This document shows, in pieces, positions 1 through 9,317 of a stretch of 32,278 bases of DNA. A program made the translations under genes and the position numbers. The stretch's first letter is position 1; every line of letters starts with the position of its first letter. Origin of the DNA: Bigelowiella natans CCMP2755 (lineage: Eukaryota > Cercozoa > Chlorarachniophyceae); assembly GCA_000320545.1 (NCBI GenBank), contig ADNK01000313.1:222501-254778 (forward strand). Direction: 5' to 3'. Under the pieces are notes generated by a model. It was given only the letters and a program-made list of their open reading frames with translations. It had not been told where the DNA came from and did no database searches.

Positions 1-172
1 TCTTTAATAAGAAAAGAAAAAAGGAAGTAAAAATTGCTAAAGCACCTATTTTAGAGATATGCAGATGAATGTTCGTCAATGTACAAAAGGCGCCTCTTTA
101 CATCAGGAATGGCAAAATTGGAAGCAGATAGTTATTCCCAGAGACATCAGCAAATGATAGAAATGTGCATTA

Positions 173-216
<44 letters not shown>

Positions 217-339
217 TGTCCTCCTCCTCCTCCTACCGGTAAATCGGCCGGATCCACCTTTTTAATCAGCTGTAAGCTATTCTGTGATTTTCATCATAAA
301 TAATAATATTACTACCTTAGAAATCAAAAAGATTAGCAC

Positions 340-386
<47 letters not shown>

Positions 387-883
387 AACACACATATTTC
401 AAATATTTATGTAAAAATATTTTGTGCGTGTTTGTGTCTGGTGCGGCTTTATGTTGTAGTATTATATTGATAACGTATTAATAATCCTTCCTTCAAAATG
501 CAATATTGTAGGCAATTAAGATGCGCGTGGTTGGTTGGTTGTTGTGCGATCTTACTACGTACGATGTCGTGGTTTTACTACTACATACTTCTCTGAGCCT
601 TTTCTCCCCTCGATGCAGCAATGCAGCAATGCTGTCTTGGAGATTCGACACCGCCTCCTACACGAAGTGGAAGGTGCCAATTAAATTTCCAAGAACAGCA
701 GAAATTAGCGGCAGGCTAAATATGTAGTGAGATACAGAAATATGATAAAAGGAAAGAAAGGATAGGGAAGATGACTTCGTCGTCGTTTGCAGCACGTATT
801 ATTACATGTGATCTGCTGAAAGGGTCTGATGGTGGATTGTGTGCAAAAGAGCCTTGCCACCTACTCAATCATGATTAACACCC

Positions 884-1006
884 CAATGATTATTATATTT
901 GTTTGCGTGATCTTGTTCTTGTTCTATTGCCTAGTATACTATTGTTTGTTTGATCTTGTTCTAATGATTATATTTGTTTGATCTTGTTCTATTGCCTAGT
1001 ATACTA
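884..1006. repeat. Imperfect direct duplication
   Basis: The unit at 884-942 (AATGATTATTATATTTG...TAGTATACTAT) recurs in shortened form at 963-1006 with small internal deletions. It is non-coding and has no recognisable element ends, so it looks like a local slippage-type duplication. Confidence 0.7.
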
Positions 1007-1511
1007 TCTCCTCTGTCCTGCCTGTAAGCAATGTGCGAAAGTAGTAGCACTACGTTGTACCTACCCCTTCTGGTAGATAGGTGTGTTTTGGAGTGTAATA
1101 GTAAGGAGGGTATCATTCGGGATGGCAGAATTTTGGAACCAACTTTCTACGAGCCAGGAAGCCATTGTCACATCTACTTTCTGGGAGAAAGAAAGACAAC
1201 AACAACAAGAAGAGACAAGAATAAGTTTGGAGAAAATTGTTTTCACAATGTACATCTACCTCCCCTCTTGCGAAATCGACGGTGACGAGGCTCAGAAACA
1301 TGGGTAGTATCATGTTGGGCAGCATGAAAAGATAGATGATCGAGCTGTTGCTCGGTCTGCCTGCAGTATTATGATATGCTGCTTGGACCACCAGCACCGA
1401 GATCACAGCAGGTTAACAATGATTTTTATCTCAGAGACAGCTTGTACGATGTGTGATCAAAATTTACGATCGGAACTGCCTCATCAACAGCATGCACACT
1501 ACTGCTCTATC

Positions 1512-1613
1512 GTCGACAAGAAGAATATGAGCATGTCGCATATATAAAGTAGAATGTGATTTACGTTGTGCGACAAGAATATGAGCTTGTCGCATAGATA
1601 AATGTAGAAAGTG
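1512..1613. repeat. Tandem imperfect repeat containing a hairpin
   Basis: Two related units (about 1513-1558 and 1570-1613) share a CGACAAG...AATATGAGC.TGTCGCATA core. In the second unit TGCGACAAG (1569-1577) is exactly inverted as CTTGTCGCA (1586-1594) around an 8-nt loop. In the first unit one arm is mismatched. It lies about 150 bp upstream of the hydrolase start. The role is unknown. Confidence 0.6.
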
Positions 1614-1750
1614 TTCACTAACTAATGGAACCAATGATAACTACTACGAAGATCCCTCCTCCATCTAATCAGTGCCCATCGTCTTGAAGAAGAAGACACA
1701 AACACAACTCTCGGATACACGTACTGCACCAGATCCGAACTGCAGCAGTG

Positions 1751-2691
1751 ATGATGATGCAGCCAAAGTATGCGACAGTGAATGGCATCAAAATACGGTA
1801 GGTAGGTACGTAGTAGTTCGTCAATCAATAAGAACAATCACCCCATCATCGAACGACTCAATAGCAGCATTTTGACATTGCGTGCAGGTATTTATTGGAA
1901 ATCCCTGAAGCAATGAAAAAGTCTCAATGCACGGAAATGAAGGGTGTAAATCTAAACGTTGCATACTTTTGAAGATGCTGAAGGTTATATAATGTTCACC
2001 ATCAGAGTCGTTATCTTCACAACGAGTCGTCGTATTGACTCCAGGAGGGCGAGCTGGTGGTATTGGAAATTGTGCATTTTCTGGCCTCCGTAAGGCCTTG
2101 CTCAAGGAGGGAATCTCGGTGCTGACGTGGGATAGAAGAAATTCGGGTGAATCCGACATCTCATTTCGGTTTCAGCAGCATGGAACGGCGTCCAGAGCAG
2201 AGCAGGATGCTTCTGATCTGTACGTAGCAGAACAATATCATAAGATTAGCTGTGCGTATTTTCTTATTTTCTTCTTTTCTTCTACCATTGTTTGGTAGTA
2301 TTATCATCGTACGTAGCAGAACAATATCATAAGATTAGCTGTGCGTATTTTCTTATTTTCTTCTTTTCTTCTACCATTGTTTGGTAGTATTATCATCGGA
2401 GTAATGTAAAAAATAGACCAACAGCCAGGATAATACCATTGTAATCGCAGGTATGAGTTAATTCGTAACCTTAGCCTAGATAAAGTATCATTGGCTGGAG
2501 CATCTGCGGGTGGGCGGATGACCCTTGCATTCGTGGCAAAGTATCCAGACTTGGTCGAGCAAGTTCTTTTGCAAAATCTCACGGGAGGTCAGAAGGCGGC
2601 GGAAAAATTGTCCAAATCGTATTTTGATAGCGTCGTCTCTATCGCTAAGGTACGTAGCAGCTGGACGATATAGTCGTGTGTGTGTGTGTGT

Positions 2692-2731
<40 letters not shown>

Positions 2732-2912
2732 GTTAAACTAGTGTGAAAGAGTACTTAGCTCGGGGATAAAGCACAAGAAACCTATAATCATCATCATCGT
2801 CATTATTATCATCATCCTCACATGTAGTTTAGTGTACAGCTAAGTGCCGTTGATGATGTAGTCTTCGATAGTTCCATCATTTGTCCTGATTTTATATACT
2901 ATCTTTAAGAAA

Positions 2913-2949
<37 letters not shown>

Positions 2950-3068
2950 ATATAAATACATATATAATCAATAGGAAGGTGGAATGGAAGCGGTAGCAAA
3001 GTTGGATCCCTACTATTCGAAGCTTCTTTCGAGAGGCCTTCCTTCACTACAACAACGAAGATGGACCC

Positions 3069-3103
<35 letters not shown>

Positions 3104-3815
3104 CAGAAGAGAAATGCTGATATCTGATAAACAACTTTTAGGACTACTAAGTACCTAAGAAGAACAAACACTACTCTATGGCATGTGTGGTGCCAACGAG
3201 ACTGTACCTCATCAAGACTTGCGTTTATGCAGAAAGGACACTTTTTGTTGTTGTCATCATACACGTTTTCATCAACAACCCTCCGATTTCTTCATGATTG
3301 CGTAGGTGGTACAAACAAGCTTAGAGAATGAATTTCTTCCCGCAATGAAGCGATCACGTGAATTTTTATGGAGGGCTATAGATCCTGTTCTTGGATTTTC
3401 CGAGAAAATGCTTTCGGAAATTGCGAATGGTAGCATTTCATTCATTTTGGTATATAGCCGAAGTTCATGCGATGGAATGCACACGAGAGGAGTGATGCAA
3501 GCCCTCTCTAAAGCATTGGGTGGTGATATACCGATTCTGGATAACCCAAAAGGAAGAATCTGGGTTCCTAAGGCTGTTCAATTTTTTGCGAGCGGTAGTA
3601 GTTTCGCAGAGAAGAAGATGATAGCGAATATTCCAAAAAATGTGGAAAAGGAGAAGCAAATGAATAAAATAAATGTGAATTGTACGTTAGCGACGGTTGC
3701 ATCGAATTTTGGAGATTTTAGAGATGAAACGAGCAAAACAAAAAGCAAGGATAAGTTAGATCTTCGGGAAAGTGAAAAATGTAGAGCGCCATGCTGCCAG
3801 AGTACATGTGATTGA
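1751..3815 (+). CDS. Alpha/beta-hydrolase fold protein (six exons)
   Basis: Exons 1751-1797, 1888-1943, 2006-2219, 2451-2649, 2975-3070 and 3306-3815 join in phase with GT-AG introns to give 373 aa, ending in TGA. Seen: the N-terminal start ATVNGIKIRYLLE typical of this fold; the oxyanion-loop region VVVLTPGGRAGG (about residues 42-52); WDRRNSGESD; and the nucleophile elbow LAGASAGGR with Ser124. This pattern is known from alpha/beta hydrolases of the epoxide-hydrolase/enol-lactonase kind. DGMH at about 260-263 is a candidate for the acid loop. No clear catalytic histidine is visible in the Lys/Ser-rich C-terminal tail, so activity is uncertain. Start chosen: the first ATG of an ATG-ATG-ATG string, with an in-phase donor 47 bp later. 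The substrate cannot be predicted. It converges with the ankyrin gene. Confidence 0.85.
2220..2398 (+). repeat. 89-bp exact tandem duplication in an intron, copying the 5' splice site
   Basis: Positions 2220-2308 and 2309-2397 are identical (the register can shift by a base). The unit begins with GTACGTAGCAG, which is the donor of the intron after exon 3 of the hydrolase gene, so the intron carries two copies of its own donor. Without the duplication the intron would be about 142 bp rather than 231 bp. Confidence 0.9.
2676..2727. repeat. (GT)n microsatellite
   Basis: A nearly uninterrupted GT dinucleotide run with one TA step, inside the fourth intron of the hydrolase gene. A (TC)n run at 2915-2947 lies in the same intron and may form part of its pyrimidine tract. 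Confidence 0.9.
3071..3103 (+). repeat. (GTA)n microsatellite that starts at a splice donor
   Basis: The repeat begins exactly at the exon 5 to intron boundary of the hydrolase gene (CCCAA|GTAGTAG), so the first repeat unit supplies the GT of the donor. Confidence 0.8.
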
Positions 3816-4305
3816 GGAAATGAACTCTACAGATAATATTAAGAATAGCAACAGAGAAGGCGGCGGTTGTAGTTTTCGGTTGCAAGATTGAAATTGCATC
3901 AGCTCAACTTGCAAGTATCTTATTATGCGTCTTTTTATGCCACAACACAATCGAAATGTAGCAAAGGTAATGACTAGTATTGCGGGATAGAAAAGACATC
4001 ATAAAATTGTGACGGTACGGTGACAGCAATGTTGAAATAATATAGATAATGTGTCATGCGCGTAGCACTAGAGCAGCCAGTAGCCATATGTGCATGGGAT
4101 ACGCGCTGCAGCTATAAGGTCACGTACGTAGCGTGATTGAGAGAGCACAATTGTAAAGAAAAAGGTAGGGAGTAGTAGTCTCATTTCATGCATGTGTTTA
4201 ATCATTGTAGGATTCCAATCCAGGTTTTAGCGTAGCCCATTTCCTCAGGCATCGCGTACAAATTCTACAACGAGCAGCGTCTGGCCTCACTTCATTGCTT
4301 CTGAA
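3816..4305. other. Convergent intergenic spacer
   Basis: It lies between the hydrolase stop and the ankyrin gene stop. Nothing recognisable on the plus strand. On the minus strand a 34-codon frame continues directly after the ankyrin stop (4305 down to about 4204) and encodes a CxxCxxC stretch; it could be an alternative last exon. Confidence 0.5.
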
Positions 4306-5264
4306 TCAATGCAAATATTTCGAAACGAGGGCATTCAATTCAGTGTTAGTCAACGGAAATCGTGGAGCTTCGAAGTCCGTAACTAAAGAAACCATAGAAT
4401 TAAAGCCTGCGGCCCTCATTATTTCTGCATGCAACATTTCAATTGATCTTAGATCTCTCTCCACAACCACTTTGGAATTCTGTATGTGTGCAACAAGAGA
4501 CGTCACAAAGTTGAGTGAAAATCAGCAATCACCGTTGTGAGAGTGTGATTAATGTGGCGTGAATGACGAGTGTGTTGTTGTATTGTCACCTCGGGTCTCT
4601 GATAGTTCATCAGGTACGTCGCAAATGGGCCTTGGTCCACCGATGTTTTCTCATGCAAGGCGAAAGCAATTCGTCTGTGTGCCAACGCTGCTAAATCATA
4701 TGCAGTATTTCCTTCGTCATCACAAACGTTCAGTGCTGCTCCTGCTTTTTCTACAAGCCACTTTAATTTGTCGGAGGCGACCGGAAGCATCATTGCCGCC
4801 AGCATCAGTGGGGTCCTGCCTCTGTTGTCCTGTGTGTCCACGTCAGCGTTAGCCTCCAGGAGCATCTGTGCAGTTTCAAGCGCACGATGACCATGTTGTT
4901 TGAAGATAGCATGGACGAATACTTTTTGGCCCAAGAAATCTTTCGAATTCACGTCAGCCTTCCAGTCTAGAAGGCTTTCGACAATGAGCCTCCCGGCTGA
5001 GGCTTCAACGGCGTATGTTAACGGCGTCAGTCCGAGATCATCTTTCTTATTGACATCTGCCCTACTTATAGGGAGAATTTCGCAAAGCATTCGCTTGAGA
5101 ACACGTGAATAAACAATATCAAGGTTCTTCTCCTTGGCTTGAACGAACTGCAACTGTGCATGTCCTCGACGCAAGCACCCTTCACCGCGTTTTTTTCTGT
5201 CCAATAAATTTTCGACGCCATCCACTGAAGTCCATCTCTGCCTTTCGAAAGGCTTGTTCCCCAT
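4306..5264 (-). CDS. Ankyrin-repeat protein
   Basis: Two exons, 5264-4590 and 4479-4306, join in phase 0 (CCCGAG|GTGACA ... CATACAG|AATTCC) to give 282 aa. About four ankyrin repeats lie between residues 69 and 205: ADVNKKDDLGLTPLTYAVE, ADVNSKDFLGQ, ADVDTQDNRGRTPLMLAA and LNVCDDEGNTAYDLAA. The N-terminal 60 residues are basic and polar. No membrane segment, signal peptide or enzymatic domain is seen, so a protein-protein adaptor role is inferred from the repeats alone. The frame is open upstream of the chosen ATG (back to a stop near 5370), so a longer N-terminus from an upstream exon is possible. The C-terminal exon end is uncertain: a CTAAC branch-like motif and an AG lie close to the stop. 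Confidence 0.8.
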
Positions 5265-5308
5265 GAGTTCTTGCCACCAGAGCTGGAAGCCTTTTCTTTG
5301 GTATTTTG

Positions 5309-5369
5309 GTATGAGCGTTGAATGAGGATACCGATTAGTATGAACGATGGGTGAGGATACCGATTAGTC
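5309..5369. repeat. Imperfect 31-bp tandem repeat
   Basis: Two copies of TATGARCGWTGRRTGAGGATACCGATTAG, about 31 bp apart, lie just upstream of the ankyrin gene start. Confidence 0.7.
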
Positions 5370-5708
5370 GCTGCTTGGCTAATATGTCCAGTTGAATATC
5401 CGAGTAAGAATGAGTAAACATGTAAAATTTTTGGATGCTAAAATTTTCATCACAGATATTTCTGATCTGAAAAACTGGCAATGCAGTTAGGTTATCAGCC
5501 GATGAAAAAAAGTAAACAGGAGACACTACCAAAAGAGGTAAACGATGTGAGTATTTAGGCATTACTTGCATCACATTTTGCGTTTTGTTTGTCGTAGATC
5601 TAATATGGAGTGGATTAAAAATGTATACAAATATTATGCAAAGGAAGTGGTCGTAGCAGTATAGTGAAAGCGATTTGAATTGTAGCGACATGTTAGTGCA
5701 GTCTTGGG

Positions 5709-5713
5709 AAAAA
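5709..5713 (-). terminator. Pol III T5 terminator of tRNA-Ile
   Basis: Five consecutive T residues on the transcribed sense strand, 10 nt after the discriminator base of the tRNA. Confidence 0.75.
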
Positions 5714-5722
5714 GATAAATTG

Positions 5723-5795
5723 TGGTCATAAAGGGGCTCGAACCCTTGACCGCTGGCTTATTAGACCAGTGCTCTACCGACTGAGCTATACGACC
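5723..5795 (-). tRNA. tRNA-Ile (anticodon AAT)
   Basis: The minus strand folds as a complete cloverleaf. The acceptor stem GGTCGTA/TATGACC has one G-T pair. The D arm GCTC...GAGC contains an A-box-like TAGCTCAGTCGG. The anticodon stem CTGGT/GCCAG encloses loop CTAATAA, giving anticodon AAT (read as IAU after inosine modification). The T arm AAGGG TTCGAGC CCCTT contains the B box GGTTCGAGCCC. No intron and no encoded CCA are present, as expected in a eukaryotic nucleus. A run of five T on the minus strand (plus 5709-5713) follows as a Pol III terminator. Confidence 0.97.
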
Positions 5796-5879
5796 TGCAA
5801 ATGAATTTGTGTTTATGTGGGGAATTTATATGTACCTTGTAGTGAAAGATAAGGGAAAGTAATTCCATTTCTATATGAC

Positions 5880-5911
5880 AGACAGACAGACAGACGGACG
5901 GACGGACTGAC
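5880..5911. repeat. (GACA)n/(GACG)n short repeat
   Basis: Tandem tetranucleotide units, with GACA changing to GACG, between the tRNA and the next gene. Confidence 0.7.
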
Positions 5912-6014
5912 GAGGCTCACCCGACAACTAACTCCAGAGCATGAGGCGAAGAGTGGTGGTAGAAATGGACGACCAGAGCTCTTTCAAACATAAAAATGAA
6001 GTGGAGGTACACAA

Positions 6015-6292
6015 ATGCAAATTTGTCTCATGTGCAAGCAGCTGTTATCACCATCATCGACTGGTAGTACATACACAGTGAAGTGTGCTGCTTGTGAAGT
6101 GGTAGTACCATTGAGAATAGTAACCCACTTATATGATTGCCTCCTGAAAGGTGGGTCTTCTCGATACTGTAGCTGATGTTGGAGAAAGATTTGAAGAAGA
6201 AGAAGAGGAGGGGACAGAAATGCATCAGGTAAGGGGAGGAGGGCACCTATTGGCGTGCAATACAATATCTTACTACCTGCTGTCCGCCTATA

Positions 6293-6351
<59 letters not shown>

Positions 6352-6473
6352 ATAGCCTGTTGGCGCGACACGGAGTGCAAAAGATCTTTTCCCAATTAAA
6401 GAGTTCCTCCTAGCATTATCCCTAACTCTGGGTGGCATAATATTCCTTCCGATAGGATTATACGAACTCTTTG

Positions 6474-6509
<36 letters not shown>

Positions 6510-6538
6510 CCACCACCAGCAGCAGCAGTAAGTAATAT

Positions 6539-6570
<32 letters not shown>

Positions 6571-6884
6571 TAGTAGCGCTGTATGTAATAGTGCTTCAGC
6601 AACTGTAGCAATAACAGCAACTATTGTTTTCAAATTTGTTCCGCCAATCTTTGAGATCAACAACACGCAAAACGATTTTAGGACGTCAAGACATTAAGAG
6701 GGCATTGCCATTTCTTTGCATAACCCCGCTTGGTACATATTCTTCCCAGCTTTTTGAAAAAATGCATTTTAGAGATGTGAGCAGATTAACGGTTGAATTA
6801 ACAGAGAAGATGATATATTACTAACGTTGTTCTCTATTTACTAAACAGTACTTTTACCGGGATCCTACCATCTACATATTATAG
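6015..6884 (+). CDS. Small zinc-ribbon, two-helix membrane protein, possibly TMEM230/TMEM134-like
   Basis: Five exons (6015-6101, 6151-6228, 6356-6473, 6682-6776, 6849-6884) join in phase to about 137 aa. Seen: an N-terminal double CxxC (CLMC at residues 4-7 and CAAC at 24-27) suggesting one bound zinc; an acidic linker (GERFEEEEEEG); a hydrophobic segment EFLLALSLTLGGIIFLPIGL; and RALPFLCITPLGTYSSQLF as a second short hydrophobic segment. The order helix, short linker, RA(V/L)P-containing helix resembles TMEM230/TMEM134 proteins, which act in endomembranes. The CxxC module is not part of that family as I know it. The last exon is ambiguous: exon 4 could instead read through to a stop at 6824. 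Some introns start or end in AT or GTA microsatellites. Identity is an inference; exon structure is better supported. Confidence 0.55.
6295..6348. repeat. (AT)n microsatellite
   Basis: Uninterrupted AT run that forms most of the intron before exon 3 of the zinc-ribbon membrane gene, ending 7 bp before its AG. Confidence 0.9.
6474..6571 (+). repeat. (GTA)n microsatellite blocks starting at a splice donor
   Basis: The first block (6474-6509) begins exactly at the exon 3 donor (CTCTTTG|GTAGTAG). A second block runs at about 6546-6571. Both lie inside the third intron of the zinc-ribbon membrane gene. Confidence 0.85.
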
Positions 6885-7270
6885 TGCGAGCTTATCTGGG
6901 TATGTTATACTACTGGGGTTATAGAACATCCTGCTCCCTTGTTCCTACACTGTAATTTTGCTGAATAAAGGTGGTTCTGCTTTCTTCCACATACTACAGG
7001 ACACCGTGGGTTTCGATATAGCCAGGTCGTGCGCAGACTGCACTAGCCAATAAAATGGAGCTGGCACGAACCACACATAAGTTAAACCAGGATATATAAA
7101 ACAACAGAAAATAGTTTCTAATCATCAGAGGAAAATCAAATCAGAAGCACAAAGAATGTGCATGACTGCGAGGTATAAGCGAATAGTGAAATGTAACAAC
7201 TAATAGACTATTTCTGCACCTGCTAGATTAGACAGACGCATGCGCATGCACATATGAATATTACATATAC

Positions 7271-7343
<73 letters not shown>

Positions 7344-8413
7344 GCAGGCTACATAAATTTGACAGATGTTATCTAGATATGTATGACTGCTATGATTCAC
7401 AATATTTGTGTTAGCATGGACAAATCTAAATAGTTACCAACATATTTCTTCGGATAACAGCACAATGTACGTTGCAAGCTGTGCGCAATGCTACGATGCA
7501 AGATGGTACGATACGCACATGTAGACATGCGAGACGGATGTAATGAATCATTAACTTGACTTGCATTGTCATCGTAAGTGTAAATATATGAGGCAGATGT
7601 CATGAATAAATAAATTTCATTCTACCAAGCCATAGTCATCCTAATGTAGTAGCTCTGTGGCATGAAGCTGTCGTGCTACAAAGCAAGTAAGCGGTGATGA
7701 ATGAACAATTCATGCATGTACTGTGTCATCACAACAATGTGCATGCCACACTGACCGTGGATGTGTGCGTGCAAACCATGAGACGGGTGCAAAATGAAAT
7801 GATTGCAATTTTTCAATGCTAGAATGGCCATCCTGATGTAGTGGCTCTGCAAACTGTTGGCTAGTTGGGTGCGTGTAATATGTGCAGTGTGGCTAAACAT
7901 TGGTGATGGACAAGCTAGCAAGAATCGAATTGGACATAATAGACACAGCAATACACTATATATATTATTATATGTATTGTGTATTGCATGTCTATCATGG
8001 ACCAAGCTAGCATCGCAATATAGCAAGCTAGAAAGATTGATGATGTTGCAAAGCTGGCTACGTGACAACACGCACGCCGCCGTGCATGGACCACACCTCA
8101 CGTTTCATTTCCCCACCACTGCTAGACTGTCGGCGCAGCAGCAAAATTGCGAAAATGCGCACGCTAGTACGCAACGTGAAAATTTGCCCACTGACGACCC
8201 ACTGCGCACTGAATAACTACCATAATGACATGGTGAAAATCATAGGCAACACATCACGTGTCTTTTGTGAAAACAGTTTTTTTTGAAAATGACAAAGCAA
8301 AAATCCACAGCAGAGCATCGCGCCATTGCCTAACTAGCCATGTCTATATATGTCGCACAAGTTTTCGCCGCTGTTGGCCAGCCGTGAACTTGGTTTTCTT
8401 TTTCTGTGTGTCC
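6885..8413. other. Repeat-rich region without a supported gene
   Basis: Long ORFs on both strands between 7676 and 8216 overlap one another, are rich in His, Cys and Met, and show no motif or splice logic, so I treat them as chance. The block contains an (AT)n(GT)n run (7275-7338) and an imperfect direct repeat. In that repeat 7620-7665 (TTTCAT...TCATCCTAATGTAGTAGCTCTG) resembles 7813-7853. The sequence 7640-8060 is rich in GCTAG and CATGC words, like the spacer at 17.6-18.1 kb. Confidence 0.5.
7275..7338. repeat. (AT)n(GT)n compound microsatellite
   Basis: An AT run (7275-7309) passes directly into a GT run (to 7338). Non-coding. Confidence 0.9.
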
Positions 8414-8710
8414 TCAATCATTTCCATCACATTGATGCCAACAACTCAGAACTGCTAGCTTGAGAGCCTTTTCTTTGAAGTCAATTACAAACGAAGTGCT
8501 GAAGGATTCTACAATCGACTGGGGGACAAGGAAAAACACCCGAGCTTTCTCCGCTTTTGATGCACCGAATTTGTTCAGTTCATCAACGTGTGCTTTGCCG
8601 ATGGACTTCTTGCTGCTAATCGTGACTTGATGCAGTGTCCGACAGTTTGTTGCTCCATCGATGGCCGGGTAGATTTGGACACACTGTGAGTTCCGCCTTT
8701 TGACCCTCAG
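8414..8710 (-). pseudogene. Degenerate fragment, possibly Crinkler/RHS-type C-terminal region
   Basis: A 98-codon frame without an initiating Met is open on the minus strand. It reads CRTLHQVTISSKKSIGKAHV ... KARVFFLVPQSIVESF. The pattern (R-T-L-x-Q-x-T-(I/V)-S..., then a short helix, then a beta strand ending in V-P and F-x-x-F) resembles the C-terminal part of Crinkler and retrotransposon-hot-spot-like proteins, which are common in oomycetes and other protists. No start, no upstream domain and no good exon borders were found, so it is most likely a relic. A homology search is needed; my family call is memory-based and weak. Confidence 0.35.
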
Positions 8711-8986
8711 CTATCTACGTGCACATAGGTTCATTAGCGTGACATACCCTCTTGAAAGTAGCACTCAAAACATCGTCTCGCTGGTATCTATTATGCCATG
8801 GGACTTGAGCTTCACAAAAGTGTGCTTCTTCCTGGACTTAAACTCTTCAGAAGGCGGAGATATGACGCTTTCGGTGCTATTACGGTCACTTCTCCGCTTC
8901 TGCAAATCTTGGGCAGCCTAAGTATCAGCATATTCACTAGATATATTCGCTGAAGACGCAGACATATAGAGAGAAGGAGAGAAAGA

Positions 8987-8992
<6 letters not shown>

Positions 8993-9026
<34 letters not shown>
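8993..9026. repeat. (GA)n microsatellite
   Basis: GA dinucleotide run next to a short conserved-looking minus-strand frame (9130-9032) discussed with the CFAP36-like gene. Confidence 0.9.
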
Positions 9027-9030
<4 letters not shown>

Positions 9031-9031
9031 A

Positions 9032-9130
9032 CCTTTATTTGCTGGTCAATGCCAGCTGCTTCTTCCGTGACAATGTCCCCCAACTCGGACTGGATCTTAT
9101 TCAAGACCTTCTTCCTGAGGGCCAGCTTCA
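9032..9130 (-). other. Possible terminal exon similar to the end of the CFAP36-like exon 11
   Basis: The minus strand has CCTCAG|GAAGAAGGTCTTGAATAAG and encodes KKVLNKIQSELGD... up to a GTGCAA donor-like site beside the GA run. The DNA is similar to the end of the upstream exon (GAAGAAGGTTCTGAATAAG, encoding KKVLNK). It may be an additional 3' exon of the CFAP36-like gene or a partial tandem copy of its last exon. Phase cannot decide between them. Confidence 0.35.
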
Positions 9131-9259
9131 GTCGGTTCCCCCCCCTTCTTGGTGCCCCTTCTGAATATGTTATTTATGAAACGGCCCCCTTCCTGCGGAA
9201 AGCGGGCCTTTTTGGATAAAAAACGGAGATTTTTTTTGGGATTAAAAGGTTAAGTTAAA

Positions 9260-9278
9260 CCCCCCCCCCCCCCCCCCC

Positions 9279-9311
<33 letters not shown>
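9260..9311. repeat. C20 homopolymer followed by (CA)n
   Basis: About twenty C (9260-9279), one G, then a CA run to 9311. On the minus strand the GT run starts at the possible donor of the last confirmed CFAP36-like exon. Confidence 0.85.

Positions 9312-9317
<6 letters not shown>

Larger units (their letters stand above)
1..1750. other. Unassigned upstream region, no gene supported
   Basis: Several short ORFs are present, but none has splice-consistent extensions or a recognisable motif. The stretch holds an AT dinucleotide run (about 178-215), a CA run (about 337-394) and two sets of imperfect direct repeats listed separately. A short ORF starting at 1122 (MAEFWNQL...) has a plausible coding look but could not be linked to other exons. 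The 3' part probably contains the promoter and 5' UTR of the hydrolase gene that starts at 1751. Confidence 0.5.

Noticed and set aside
284-481. ORF with a long Thr-His repeat
   Set aside because: It is a translation of a CA microsatellite; the same applies to the Ser-, Thr-, Leu- and Val-run ORFs elsewhere (for example 6349-6666 and 30250-30615).
1122-1309. Possible short gene starting MAEFWNQLSTSQEA
   Set aside because: The composition is plausible, but no donor leads to another coding exon, and no family is recognised.
7676-8216. Overlapping ORFs of 141 codons (minus) and 119 codons (plus)
   Set aside because: They overlap on opposite strands, have odd His/Cys/Met-rich composition, show no domain and have no splice-consistent neighbours.
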